A stretch of 64,000 nucleotides of DNA from positions 27,028,694-27,092,693 of the forward strand of contig OX424570.1 of NCBI GenBank assembly GCA_949152475.1. Reading direction: 5' to 3'. The position numbers and the translations under genes are program-made. This document shows, piece after piece, positions 40,402 through 52,178 of the stretch. Under the pieces are notes generated by a model that saw nothing but the letters and a program-made list of their open reading frames with translations, was not told the DNA's origin and ran no database searches. Numbering within the stretch: the first letter of the stretch is position 1; every line of letters begins with the position of its first letter. This DNA comes from Terebella lapidaria. Lineage: Eukaryota > Annelida > Polychaeta > Terebellida > Terebellidae.

Positions 40402-41546
40402 CTAGAGGTCTAGGCCTAAAGGCCTTGGAGGCATTTCAGGGTGAAGCATGAAAAAAACAAAATGCTGACTCAGCAAAAACATGATAAGCTCCCAATGAGA
40501 CCTATAAGACATTTGTGCATTTACAATTTTACATGTATGTGAAGGACAAACTTGATACCCCTAAAACTATCTGTCTAATGTCTGTTTTGCTCTAAGTCGC
40601 ACCGTTTCCGAGGAATCGATGAAAATAAAAAATGCCGATACGGCGAAAGAAATTCAGGTCAAGGTCAAAGTTCATCCCTAATACCCTTCAGATATGTTTG
40701 TCTAGGGCCACGAGTCCGAAAATAACTTCCGTTTCGCTTTACAATGCAGTTTCCGAGATATCAACGAAAATGAGAAATGTCGACTCGGCGAAAAAATTTC
40801 AGGTCAAGGTCAAAGTTTATCTCTAGTACCCATTAGATAGGTTTGTCTAGGGCCACGAGTCCGAAAATAATGTCCGATTCGCTCTATCTTTCAGAGATAT
40901 TGATGAAAACGAAAAATGCTGACTCAGCGAAAAAATTTACGGTCAGGGTCAAAGGTAATTCTTAATACCCTTAGGACATGTTTGTTTAGAGCGACAAGTC
41001 CGAAAATAACGTTTGTTTCGCTCTACGAAGTACAGTTTCCGAGATATTGACGAAAATGAAAAATGCCGACTCAGCGAAAAAATTTAAGGTCAAGATCAAA
41101 GGTCATCCCTAATACCCGTAAGACATGTTTGTCTACGAGTCTGAAAATAACATCCGTTCGCTCTATGACGCACCGTTTCCGAGATATCGACGAAAGCGAA
41201 AAATGCTGACTCAGCGAAAAAAATTAAGGTCAAGGTCAAAGGTCATCCATAATACCACTTAGACATGTTTGTCGAGGATGATGAATTCCATGCAAAGTTT
41301 CACAGTCATTGCCATAATACTTTTTGAGTTATCGTGCAGAAACCAGAAACATTGATTTCATGCTCACGCACCCCAGAGCCGGCTCAAAAACAATAGGCTT
41401 CTTCTACACAACGTTTCTGACCAGCAGTGAAAATTTGGCGAAGATACATCGAGGCAAACTGAAGTTATCGTGCGGAAAACAAAAAATGAAAAAAAAGAAA
41501 AAGAATTTTTTTTTCTGACAAAACCATAAAGGCATTTCTGTGCCTT
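40402..41546 (-). mobile_element. Helentron-like family A, copy 2 (inverted relative to copy 1)
   Basis: The reverse complement matches copy 1 end to end. The terminal CTAG is at 40402-40405, preceded on the minus strand by the AAGGCCTTTAGGCCT hairpin (40411-40426) and the subterminal CTGAAATGCCT (40429-40439). Four to five tandem units of 139-147 bp follow (landmarks at 40606, 40751, 40890, 41037 and 41177), then the region shared with 8610-8790, and the 5' end GGCACAGAAATGCC (near 41531-41546). A T flanks the CTAG on the minus strand. The units are more diverged than in copy 1. The element lies between the SOCS gene and the small minus-strand gene. Confidence 0.85.
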
Positions 41547-41589
41547 AATTAGTTGAAAAATTTTCTCATTTGGCCGCTTTTTTCCTCAG

Positions 41590-41940
41590 CGGACAGATGA
41601 CGGACGCAACTCCATGGCAATAGTTTATCAGGCCATAGGTCTGATAACGGACACATGACGGACGCAACTCCATGGCAATAGTTTATCAGACCATAGGTCT
41701 GATAACGGACACATGACGGACGCAACTTCATGGCAATAGTTCTTCAGACCATAGGTCTGATAACGGACACATGACGGACGCAACGCCATGGCAATAGTTT
41801 ACCAGACCATAGGTCTGATAACGGACACATGACGGACGCAACTCCATGGCAATAGTTTCCCAGACCATAGGTCTGATAACGGACACATGACGGACGCAAC
41901 TCCATGGCAATAGTTTACCAGACCGTAGGACAACGGACAG
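41590..41940. repeat. 58-bp tandem satellite, 6 units, built from a transposon-terminus hairpin module
   Basis: GGACGCAAC recurs at 41602, 41660, 41718, 41776, 41834 and 41892, spaced exactly 58 bp. Each unit carries CCATGGCAATAG and the hairpin CAGACC-ATA-GGTCTG. The same module order (GGACGCAACGCCATG.CAATAG, then a hairpin around ATA) forms the 3' terminus of the element that ends at 60018, inside the ODAD4-like gene. Confidence 0.93.
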
Positions 41941-42638
41941 TGTCTATTGTTGAGCATTGCAATAGCTTTCCAATTTTTCTCAAGCATGCAAATCAATGAA
42001 TTTTAGATGAATCTTACACTATCATGTGCTTCTTCAGAAAAAACTGCTGTCAAAATTGATCAGTACATTCAACAAACTTGTGCAATATATGTCAGTCTGC
42101 TTCATATCTGTATGCACCTCATTTCTTTATCAATATAAAGATTATCATGTTTTACATTTACTCCAACACGTAAAAGGCCTCACAATTTATTTCTACCCTT
42201 CAGGACACAAACAATATTACATACTAAAATATCACAAATGTTGTAGACAGTGTGTCATGCTGCTGTTACCGTGATCATCCCAAACCTCACACAAAAATGA
42301 AGCTTTCAGTGGGAGAAAATAATAATGTTGAATAGGTATTTTACAAATTGCAATGTACAAATCATACATATAGTTTAACGTTAAAACACACACTCAGTCA
42401 CAGAATCATATCAGACATAATCCAAAACCACAAGGCTAAAGAACAAGTTATACATTTTTGTCGTGACAAACACTTCAGACATGAAACAGGCATAAAATAC
42501 TCCACAGCTCCATACTTAAGGAAAAAAAACCCAGTCAAAATGCCACATCGGTGACCATTCCACTTTTCTGAATCACTAATCGATATCTTGCATAAGATAT
42601 TCCATTTATGCCCACTAATTGACTGCTTCCCAGAGAGT

Positions 42639-44656
42639 TCAGTGAGATTCGGCCATGTCGTGAGCGGTTTGCTGAGCCGCCCCCTCCACACACCTCCGCT
42701 CATCAGGACGCAGAACCTCAGACGAGTGCTCAACACGCCACGCATCAAACGTCTCCGCCCCTAGCTCAGCATGAAGTCGGGCCATCTGGTTGTGTGACTT
42801 TGAGACTTCCTTGTTCATCCTGTCAGGAAGCAAAATAGATGGAATATAATTGTGCAAATACAAAGTTTTTTTGGTGTTACTTATCTCGAGGAAATCTTAT
42901 CTTGTACATCTATATGAACATGTATCAGTTAGTGATAATAGTTTGATAGCCCAAATCTGAGGCACACTCACCGTTGACTCTCAGCAAGTGCTCTGGTGAA
43001 AAAATCACTTCTCCTTTCCTGGCTGACTGTTGGGTCAGGTTCAGACATCTGCAAACAAGAATTTAGGCCAATTACTAGTAGATCTATGGTATACTAGATC
43101 TAGATTAGAGTATATTTAAATGTATTTTGGAATTAAAATTCAGCTTGATGTAATGATGAAGACTTTCTCCAGTATACAAGCTGTCAGTCCTAACTTGGCC
43201 GCATCCCTAACTTGGCCATATTTTGTTACTTTTGTTGTAACATCTCCAGATGTTTTGTTTCTTCTAATGAAGCATATTGTTACTTAGTATAGATTCGTAA
43301 CAGCCCAAGTTCATATATTTTCCAAGGATTATCTCCTATTAAACGTTATTTATACGAATGATATGTAGTCCACTCTTTTATGCCATTCATTACGCGCCCG
43401 AGGGGATGCTGTTATCATGGTTTCAAACAGACGGATGTACAGCCAAAGACATTTTTTTCCATCCCTCGCCATAATGTCCTTTAATTGGGAAAATCTTTTA
43501 ATTTCTACCTGTGTGATAAGAGTTCTGGGTCAATACATAAAAGTGGGTTGATTGGTCATCGAGATTTAATTCCAAGTTCATGAATGTTATCATACAAATC
43601 TTTCGTTAAATGTATTGTTAATACACTGAAATATATATTTAAATGTTGACAATACCACACATTAATTGATGAAAAGACGGTCATTTGGCTCCAGTATCCT
43701 TTCCATTCCTGAAATTTTGTTCCTCCCAACATGCATATTTCTATATGTCGAAATATCTTTAGCAGGTGACTGAAAGATGTGCAAATTGCTTTGTTTCATG
43801 GCACAGAATATTAGTTTTGTCATTTGATATAACATACAGCTAAATTATGGCTTCAACTGAACAAGAAAATACATGGCCAAAATATGAACTCTGTGCTTTA
43901 CTGTCGGCCAATGTTACATCGAGATTTAAAACACTCGTCTCAGAATCCTTAGGCGATGACAAACACAGGCACATGGTGGAAAACATGCAGAAGGAACCTA
44001 ATTTTAACAGGGAGAAATCCTGTTTCATCACTCGTCATATATTTCGATTTATTGAAAGATAAGACCAAAAAGGTGGCCAATTTAGGACTGACAGCTCGTA
44101 GCCTAATTTACACTAACAATAGATCTACATGATCTTGATCTTGTTCAGATCTAGATATTCATTAGATGGATGAGATATGAGGATGAGGATGATGAGATGA
44201 TGAGATAAGGTCCTCTGTTGCATGCTCAGTTGACATCTATAAAATCATGAATAACAACAGTCAACAAGAGGTCAAGGAAGGGTCATATTTAGAGCTAGGT
44301 AGTTCCAACGAAACTGGGTGACTGTCCCAGGGTTGCGATGTAACTAACAGCTAGGATTAGATGAGTGGTATATATTGAAACTGAATGCCTGTTGTTGACT
44401 CAAATTTTCTGATTTCAAAATGAAATCAAAACTGACAAATGACTGAGAAAGTTACCAGGTTAGACTAGATCTACTCAGTCAGTCTGCATTATAATCTGTG
44501 ACCAACCTGTTCTTCAAAATGTCGGGTTATGAAATGTTCGACATTTCCAGCTTCAGCTGGTTGTGGTCCCTCCTCAATTTCCTCATCTGCGGCCACTATC
44601 CCGTTATCTTTTCCCTCGGCCCCATCAGAACCATCGTGATCGTCGTTGGCCGCCAT
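42639..44656 (-). CDS. Unrecognised small protein, three coding exons, 135 aa
   Basis: On the minus strand the exons are 44656-44507, 43048-42972 and 42819-42639. The first begins ATGGCGGCC and ends ...HFEEQ before a GTTGGT donor. The second follows TTTGCAG and ends before GTGAGT. The third follows CTGACAG and ends TGA. Phases are 0 and 2 and the frame is continuous. The product is hydrophilic and acidic at the N-terminus (DDHDGSDGAEGKD, EEIEEG). It then has a probable helical stretch with ERRSDFFTRALAESQRMNK and ETFDAWRVEHSSEVLRPDER. There is no signal peptide or membrane segment. It is not a family I can name. Convincing splice sites and the consistent frame are the evidence. Intron 1 contains an unrelated plus-strand 71-codon frame (43847-44062) that I do not call. 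A MITE starts 147 bp upstream of the start codon. Confidence 0.68.
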
Positions 44657-44802
44657 TTGTAAACATTGATAGGCACTCGCGTATCCGCGGATTGAGAAAC
44701 TGGAGCGCGGTGCACGTCAGCGGGAACTCAGTGGACGTCAGGTCATCTGGTTCTTTACATTCTAGTGCTGATATAGTTTTTTCTTGGCCTTTTTAACTGT
44801 TT

Positions 44803-46155
44803 TACGGCAGCCTATTAGGGCCATACGACTTCTTTTTCTAACTTGAATATTCAAGATGTCAAGTTGAATATTCAAGATGTCAAGTTGAATATTCAAGTTA
44901 ACAAGTTGAATATTCAAGTTAACAAGTTGAATATTCAAGTTAACAAGTTGAATATTCAAGATAACAAGTTGAATATTCAAGATGACAACTTGAATATTCA
45001 AGATTATAAGTTGAATATTCAAGATGACAACTTGAATATTCAAGATTATAAGTTGGATATTCAAGATGTGTAACTTGAATATTCAAGATGTCAAGTTGAA
45101 TATTCAAGATTATAAGTTGAATATTCAAGATGTGTAACTTGAATATTCAAGATGACAAGTTGAATATTCAAGATGACAAGTTGAATAATCCAGTTAACAA
45201 GTTGAATGTTTAAGATGACAACTTGAATATTCAAGATAGCAACTTGAATATTCAACTTGACATCTTGAATATTCAAGATGACAACTTGAATATTCAAGAT
45301 GGTAAGTTGAATATTCAAGAAGACGTAAGCCATATATGATCCATCTTTTGGTGACCTTGACCCACAATGACCTTGATTGCTCAAACTCAAGGCTATGTCC
45401 ACCACATAATGTATTTAAATTGTTCTTGGGAAACAAAACTCTTGAAGATAGAACTAAGATGTGCTATGAACAAGTGAGAATCATTAATCTGGTGACCTTG
45501 AGTGATCGAACTCAATATAACTATATGAGAATGTGATAATTCATTTAACAAGATATATGTTATTACAGTATCTATATATGTATTTATGACTTTGTGACAC
45601 ACACATTACTAAGTGCTACATTATACATTGATGAAGGCATAAGAATACAATATGTATGTGTACGATTGCTAAAATGTATCAATTAATCGCTGGTATAGCT
45701 ACAGGGCCATTGGTCCTATGTTATTACCTTCCAGTTTGACATCACGAGTTTTAAAATTGTTCTTCAACATGTCATTATGAACATTTCAATCACAACATCT
45801 TGAATATTCAAGTTATTTTCTTGAATATTCAACTTGATAATATATCTTGAATATTCAACTTGCTATCTTGAATATTCAACTTATTATCTTGAATATTCAA
45901 GTTGCATCATTTTGAATTTTCAACTTGTCATCTTGAATATTCAACTTGACATCTTGAATATTCAACTTGTCATCTTGAATATTCAAGTTACACATCTTGA
46001 ATATTCAATTTGTCATCTTGATTATTCAACTTGTCATCTTGAATATTCAAGTTACACATCTTGAATATTCAAGTTGTTATCTTGAATATTCAACTTGTCA
46101 TCTTGAATATTCAAATTGAAAAAAAGAAGTCGTATGGCCCTAATAGGCTGCCGTA
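44803..46155. mobile_element. MITE with 35-bp perfect TIRs, 6-bp target duplication and arrays of a 14-bp palindrome
   Basis: Perfect 35-bp inverted ends lie at 44803-44837 and 46121-46155, beginning TACGGCAGCCTATTAGGG. They are flanked by CTGTTT duplications (44797-44802 and 46156-46161). The left arm (44840-45322) holds about 23 copies, and the right arm (45797-46116) about 15 copies, of the palindrome CTTGAATATTCAAG or close variants, set in 19-22-bp units. A roughly 465-bp centre (45325-45790) is unique. The 1353-bp element has no transposase. Repetitive NIQ/LNIQ-type translations on both strands are repeat artefacts. Confidence 0.92.
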
Positions 46156-46161
46156 CTGTTT

Positions 46162-46925
46162 AACAACGCTGATCCACTCTTCAAGCAACAGAATAAAGTG
46201 AACAATAAAAATGTCATGACAATGAAAGTTCAGTCAAGTTCATATGAAAACATGCAAATTCCCCCCCCCCCCCCCCCGCGCCCCCATATAACTTCGTTGT
46301 GGACCATCAGGTCAAGTGCATAACCGATATATTGAAAGCTGAAACAGTTGGCAAATATAAAGATTTAGCACCAATGTTGAATTTGAGCTGTTTTCACTGT
46401 TCAAACCTTAATTCCCAGGTTCCAAAAGATGAATTTTCAATATATATATATATATTTTTTGGGCGAGAACGGCATGAGTTAAGAGTTCATCATTAAAACT
46501 TCGCACGAAATTATACAATAATTGCTTTGAATATCCTAACATTCCGTCAGACAAGAATTAGATAGTTTAAAATGTTCACACTAAAAATGTGCAACCTGTG
46601 GTTTTCCGGAAAACAGTTATGAAAGGCTATCAACCACCAAACAACTCGAACTAAACATTTTAATGTGCGCCATTTATGTTCCATGGACAGTTGATATTTA
46701 TGTATTTCATGATTGTAATGTATATATGTGCATCGGGACCGAATTATAATACGTGTACTTGGTGGTGATTATTAGTCAGAAGATATCTCGTGTCTTCTCC
46801 TTCTTCTTCCAGTACTGTACAGGATCCTGTTCTAGGATTTCGCGAACAAGTCGGTGTGGGTTGACAGCCAGAAATCAGACTCCATTTAAAAGTGTATTTC
46901 TGTACAATGATGTTTATTTACATGT
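46162..46925. other. Intergenic, no gene seen
   Basis: Contains a poly-C tract (46261-46277), a short (TA)n tract (46440-46456) and otherwise unique sequence between the MITE and the LINE fragment. Confidence 0.6.
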
Positions 46926-46929
46926 GCGT

Positions 46930-47890
46930 GGTGGGTTCTGATTACGCCCTGATGTGGAGTTGCGAGAGTCTGCTCTTCAGCTGGGCGATACTCTCCGCTT
47001 CCACTACGTCTTGAGGCAGGGTGTTCCACAGGTGAACCGTGTCAGGGAAGAATCTCCTTCGGTATCCGAGTGTCCCGGGCGTATGGAACCTGGAACCTGG
47101 TGCCATAAGTCCTCCTAGTCTTCGGAGCCTGGGTGAGGTGGTCAGTTATAGGGATGCCGACTAGGCTGTTCTTGATCCGGAACAGCATGGTGACATAGGC
47201 TTTGGCTCGACGTTCGTCCAGCCTTTCCCAGCTAATTGATTTCAGTATAGAAGTTACGCTGCTTGTCCTACCATAGTCGTTGGTCATGTAGCGTGCGTAC
47301 CTCCTCTGGACCATCTCCAACTGGTTTACTTCCTGTCAATAGTGGGGGTCCCAGACGCTGCTCGCATATTCCAGTATTGGACGGACCAGGAACTCGTATG
47401 CTTGTCTCTTCACTCGTGTGGGTGCACGACGGAGGTGGCGTTGGAGGAAGGCACGGGACCTGGTTGCATTCCTCACAGTTTGGCGAATGTGTGGTGACCA
47501 AGACATCTGGATGTGGATTGCAACTCCGAGGTATTTTGCCGAGTCTGCCTTCTGGAGAGCGTGTCCGTGGATCGAGTAGTACTGTTGTACTGGTGAGAGT
47601 TTACGGGTGATCCGGATGAGCTGGCATTTCTCAGGGTGAAAACCCATCATCCACTTTTGTTCCCATGCCTGTAGTTACTCGAGGTCTTGTTGGAGGGCTG
47701 CTACGTCCTGCTCAGATTGGATATCTCTGTAGATCAGACAATCATTGGCAAACAGTCTGTTTTTGCAAGAGGTGACAGCTTGTGGGAGGTCATTGATATA
47801 GACTAGGAACAAAAGTGGTCCCAACACAGTTCCTTAGGGTAATCCAGACGTCACTGGTTCGGAGTCAGACTTCTTCCCTTCGTGGATTAT
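46930..47890 (-). mobile_element. Decayed LINE fragment (RT C-terminal half)
   Basis: On the minus strand from about 47885 the translation reads EPVTSGLP*GTVLGPLLFL.YINDLPQAV, then FANDCLIY in the place of the catalytic FADD motif. It continues with GFHPEKCQLIRITRK, KYLGVAIHIQMSW, RPILEYASSVWDPHY and finally FFPDTVHLWNTLPQDV near 47000. At least two in-frame stops, one frame shift (near 47060) and a D-to-N change in the active site show it is dead. It lacks the endonuclease and the front half of RT. It belongs to a different LINE lineage from the one at 5897, since the motif wording differs throughout. Confidence 0.9.
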
Positions 47891-48392
47891 AAAAAGAATT
47901 TTCTGAATCCGCAATGTTCGAACAAAAATATTCATATTGTGAAATTTAATATTGAAGATGTTATCTAGCTTTTCCCTCAGTTTCTGAAGCCAAAATCTGA
48001 AGTGACAGGAACATCATCAACAAAACTATTTATTACGATGTATATAAAATAGATTTTAAAAATACTCAAGATACGCAGGCTTTTGAGAATTGACAGCAAA
48101 GACTAAGATAATGTGTTATGGAAATGATGACGGATTAAGCGTTATCGAATAAGGAAACATGCATATCAGTCTTTAGATAAATGAACACAATTTTAGAAAA
48201 TCCTGTCCCGCCGTTTTTTGTTAAAAAAATACTTTAGAGAGAGTCAGAAAACACACACGACTGAACAAATATCGTCTTTGCAAAGCACTATGCATCTCAA
48301 ACATCGAATTACTGACCATATTGTGTTCAGAAATGCCCTGTTTTGATTAACGTTCAACAATAACGTAGATTACCAAGTTTTTCAAGCACAAA

Positions 48393-51298
48393 CACAGTCG
48401 TCAACGTGCGCACAGGATTCCTAAAGCGGAGTTACAGGAAACCTGCAAAAAACAACAACATAATCTGAGTAAATTGATGGTGGGTGGGTATTTTTGGTTG
48501 GAAACACATCCCAAACGAGGTTTCCAGCAAAGCGACTTAGCAGATAGACTAACATAATGATATTCTTTTGCGTGGTAGTTTCATTTGTTGTTGACACCTT
48601 CGTTATTATTAACTATAAACACATGAAGTGAGATTATTCCTCAATTATCGTCCGATTGCCCCTTTGTCTACATGAAATCACCATATAATGGAATTTTTGC
48701 CCACTGCTAATGTGCATGGGGGTTTATTGGTTCACAGTTGATCAAATTCAACAGTTAATGGGAGGTGACACTCGTCTGTTTGTGTTTGTCAAGCAATTGT
48801 TTATCGTAGCACACACGAGATATGTGCTGCAGGATTCACGTAACAGGCGCTGAAGTATTCACGTAACAGGCGCTTCAGTGTTCAAGTAACACTGGATGTA
48901 AAATTACCCTAAAATTTTTCTTTTCACTAAATTAACTTTGTACACATCAATATAAACACATACAAAGGTCAGATTCATGGATTGTGCATTGTACTGGAAA
49001 AGTACAAGCATATAGGCTGTATTATTCCTGGCTGGATCTCATCAATTGGCAATGCAAGTACCACTAGATGTAAAATTGTCCCCGAATCTCTCTTTCCACT
49101 AAATTTACAGCAAAATTATTTATTATATTTAACAACTGGAACGAATCAGTATTCGTGATTGGGACCAGCGTGGGACTGGATGCAGTGTTGTACAATGTCA
49201 TCCGTTTGCTCTGATGAGAAACTGCAGTACCCACAGTCACCAGCCATAATAATTCTCTCTAGGAAACTTTAAGTTGCTAACAAAAACACACACGTAAGAT
49301 AGGTTAGGTCCATGCAACACACCAATACTGATATCATTGAGGACATGATGAGCACTGTGTATTCAGTTTATTATATTCACAGGGAGGAACCGTTTGTCTG
49401 ATTCTATGTGCATTATTCTGATTCTATGGGCAGAAAGTCTGATTCTGTGAGCAAATTGTTTGATTCTATGGGCAAATAAGCGAGTAAGCTGCGGGGCACC
49501 AGTAAAACATGCTGGATCAACGGCAAATTTCTCAATACAATCTGATGGCACACGTTCTATTTACTCCATAAATCATTGCAGAATATGGGTTATGTTCAGT
49601 TTCTTATGCAGTGTTCACCGTTGCTCATACATTTGTCACACAAAAGTGGAACGGCTAGGAGGTGGAGCAGTTATCCATAATAAATCACCAACTGCAAAGC
49701 GTTCATACTAACCTACCTGGGTATCTGGACAAATATTATTCCAGTTGACATTCTGATTGTCCCTAGATGTGAAATCAGCTACAGAATCAAACAAAATTGA
49801 TCATAGATTAAAAATAACAGAAACAAACCCGATTCTATGGGAACAAACCTGATTCTATGGGTAGGTATATTTGATAACCATGGAACTATGGGCTACGATC
49901 TGTCGTCTATGTTATTGACCTTCTTCTAGAAACAGAACATAAAATCAAGATTCAATAATATTTTTATTCAGGATCAGCATCGAGAAGCTGTCAGTTTCAT
50001 GGCTATAACAACACCCTACCCATAGAATCAGGTTTGTTCCCATAGAATCAGGTTTGTTTCTGTTATTTTTATTCTATGTCCAATTTTGTTGGATTACGTA
50101 GCTGACTTCACATCCAGGAGCAATCAAAATGTTAACTGGAATAATTGTCATGCAATTGTGGTCAATATATCCTGGTAAGTAACTGGAGGCGCTTTGTCTT
50201 TGGTGATTTATGATGGCTAACTGCTCCACTGCCTAGCCGTTCCACTTTTGTGCGACAGATATATGGAGAACGGTGAACATCACATAAGAAACTGAACATG
50301 AATCATATTCTGCAATGATTTAAGAAGTAAACAGAACATACGCCATCAGATTGTGTTGATAAGTTAGCCGTCGATCCAGCATGTTTTACTGGTGCCCCGC
50401 AGCTTACTTGCTTATTTGCCCATAGAATCAGACAATTTGCTCATAGAATCAGACTTTTTGCCCATAGAATCAGGCAAATGCACATAGAATCAGACAAACG
50501 GTTCCTCCCTGTGATATTGTTCCAGTTGTTACACATAATAAGTTATTCTGCTGTAAATTTAGTGAAAGAGGTATTTGGGGGCAATTTTTTATCTAGTGCT
50601 ACTTGCATACTAAATTACTTTACAACGAAGAAAAGGCATTGCCAGTTGTTGAGATCCAGCCAGGAATATCGCAACCTATATGCTTGTACTTTTCCAGTAC
50701 AATGCACAATCCATGAATCTGACCTTTGTATGTGTTTCTATTGATGTGTACAAAGTTAATTTAGTGAAAAGAAAAATTTTAGGACAATTTTACATCCAGT
50801 GTTACTTGAATACTGAAGCGCCTGTTACGTGAATACTTCAGCGCCTGCTACGTGAATCCTGCAGCACATATCTCGTGTGTGTTACGATAAACAATTGCTT
50901 GACAAGCACAAACAGACGAGTGTCACCTCCCAATAACTGTTGAATTTGTTCAACTGTGAATCAATCAACCCCTATGCACAGTAGCAGTGGGCAAAAGTTC
51001 CACTATATTGTGATTACATGTAGACAAAGGGGCAATCGGACGATAATTGAGGGATAATCTCATTTCATGTGTTTATAGTTAATAATAACGAAGGTGTCAA
51101 CAACAAATGAAACTACCACGCAAAAGAATATCATTATGTTAGTCTATCTGCTAAGTCGCTTTGCTGGAAACCTCGTTTGGGATGTGTTTCCAACCAAAGA
51201 TACCCACCTACCATCAATTTTCTCAGATTATGTTGTTGCTTTTTGCAGGCTTCCTGTAACTCCGCTACAGGAATCCTGTGCGCACGTTGACGACTGTG
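48393..51298. mobile_element. Giant palindromic (foldback) DNA transposon with 5-bp target duplication
   Basis: Two inverted arms (48393 to about 49868 and about 50010 to 51298) surround a roughly 140-bp centre. The ends read CACAGTCGTCAACG inward on each side, with the first 30 bp identical. ACAAA is duplicated outside (48388-48392 and 51299-51303). The arms differ by scattered substitutions, an extra ~230 bp in the left arm (about 49141-49372) and ~30 bp in the right. They are therefore a real old inverted duplication and not an assembly fold. Each arm carries short repeats of TCTGATTCTATGGGCA type (49398-49480, 50417-50500) and GATTCTATGGG near the centre. No transposase frame is seen. It ends 880 bp upstream of the ODAD4-like start codon. 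Confidence 0.88.
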
Positions 51299-52178
51299 AC
51301 AAAGAAAGGATCATAAAATTTGGTGGGAAAATGCGGTTTCGAAACGAAACATCAACGAGGGTATGATTTGCTTGCCTTCAGGCTAGGTACATACAATTGT
51401 ATGTAGTATACAATTTCAAAATTTATACATTACATTTCGTCTAATTGGTGTATTTGATAGCTCGAATAACTCGATTAATCACGATCGTGAATAATGTCAA
51501 TTATATATTGATGATGTTATGTTGACACTGCATTTGAGTAGGCCTATAATACAGCGAGGACGCGAATATTACAAATATTATTTCAGCGTTATCAATAGCG
51601 TTATCTGCAGAGAATGTATAATTATGATCAGTGAAAAGTTGATTAGCTTTAAATGGTGATAACCAGTGATAACTCTATCGATTGCAGCAGTTGAATTTAT
51701 TTTGGCAGTCACGCGTGCTGGGGCAATATCCAAAAATCAATAACTAACTAAGTGCTATCGAGCACGCCGACACTAGTTGCACTCGCAGTCCGCAGATTAC
51801 ACGGGTTTGTTTACAGGTAACCAAGCTGATAGAACACAATCTTAGCGTCAAGCGGAGCAGGTGCGTGTTGTGATATGATAAATAATTGGCTGTATCAGCC
51901 TATGGTAAGCACACATTTCACTTTGAATCATCATATCACTCGAAAGACAATCTTTTGAACATATTTGATGCAATATGCCCCATCCTCCAGCGAGATTTGA
52001 ACATGAAAAGTGCATATTATCGCATATTATACTGTAGTGTAGACGGTACCTACAATCTAATTCTAAGCTGTAGTATAACCTGGATAGCTATATAGGGATG
52101 ATATCAAGGCTTCCTACTAAATTGTTGACAGACAGGTTACAGAAGAAAGGCCGATCCTCAATCAGCCAATAAGCAGCC

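Noticed and set aside
43847-44062. 71-codon plus-strand frame in intron 1 of the small minus-strand gene
   Set aside because: Protein-like composition, but no motif, no splice or promoter evidence, and opposite strand to a better-supported gene.
44762-46064. Several frames of LNIQ/NIQD/EYST repeats on both strands
   Set aside because: They are translations of the CTTGAATATTCAAG palindrome array inside a MITE. The palindrome reads similarly on both strands.
48393-48440. True RAG recombination signal at the palindrome ends
   Set aside because: The heptamer is one base off (CACAGTC), and no ACAAAAACC-like nonamer lies 12 or 23 bp inside, so only a loose Transib-like resemblance is kept.
48393-51298. 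Possibility that the palindrome is an assembly fold-back artefact
   Set aside because: The arms differ by many substitutions and by indels of about 230 and 30 bp, and an ACAAA duplication flanks the whole. An artefact would give identical arms and no duplication.
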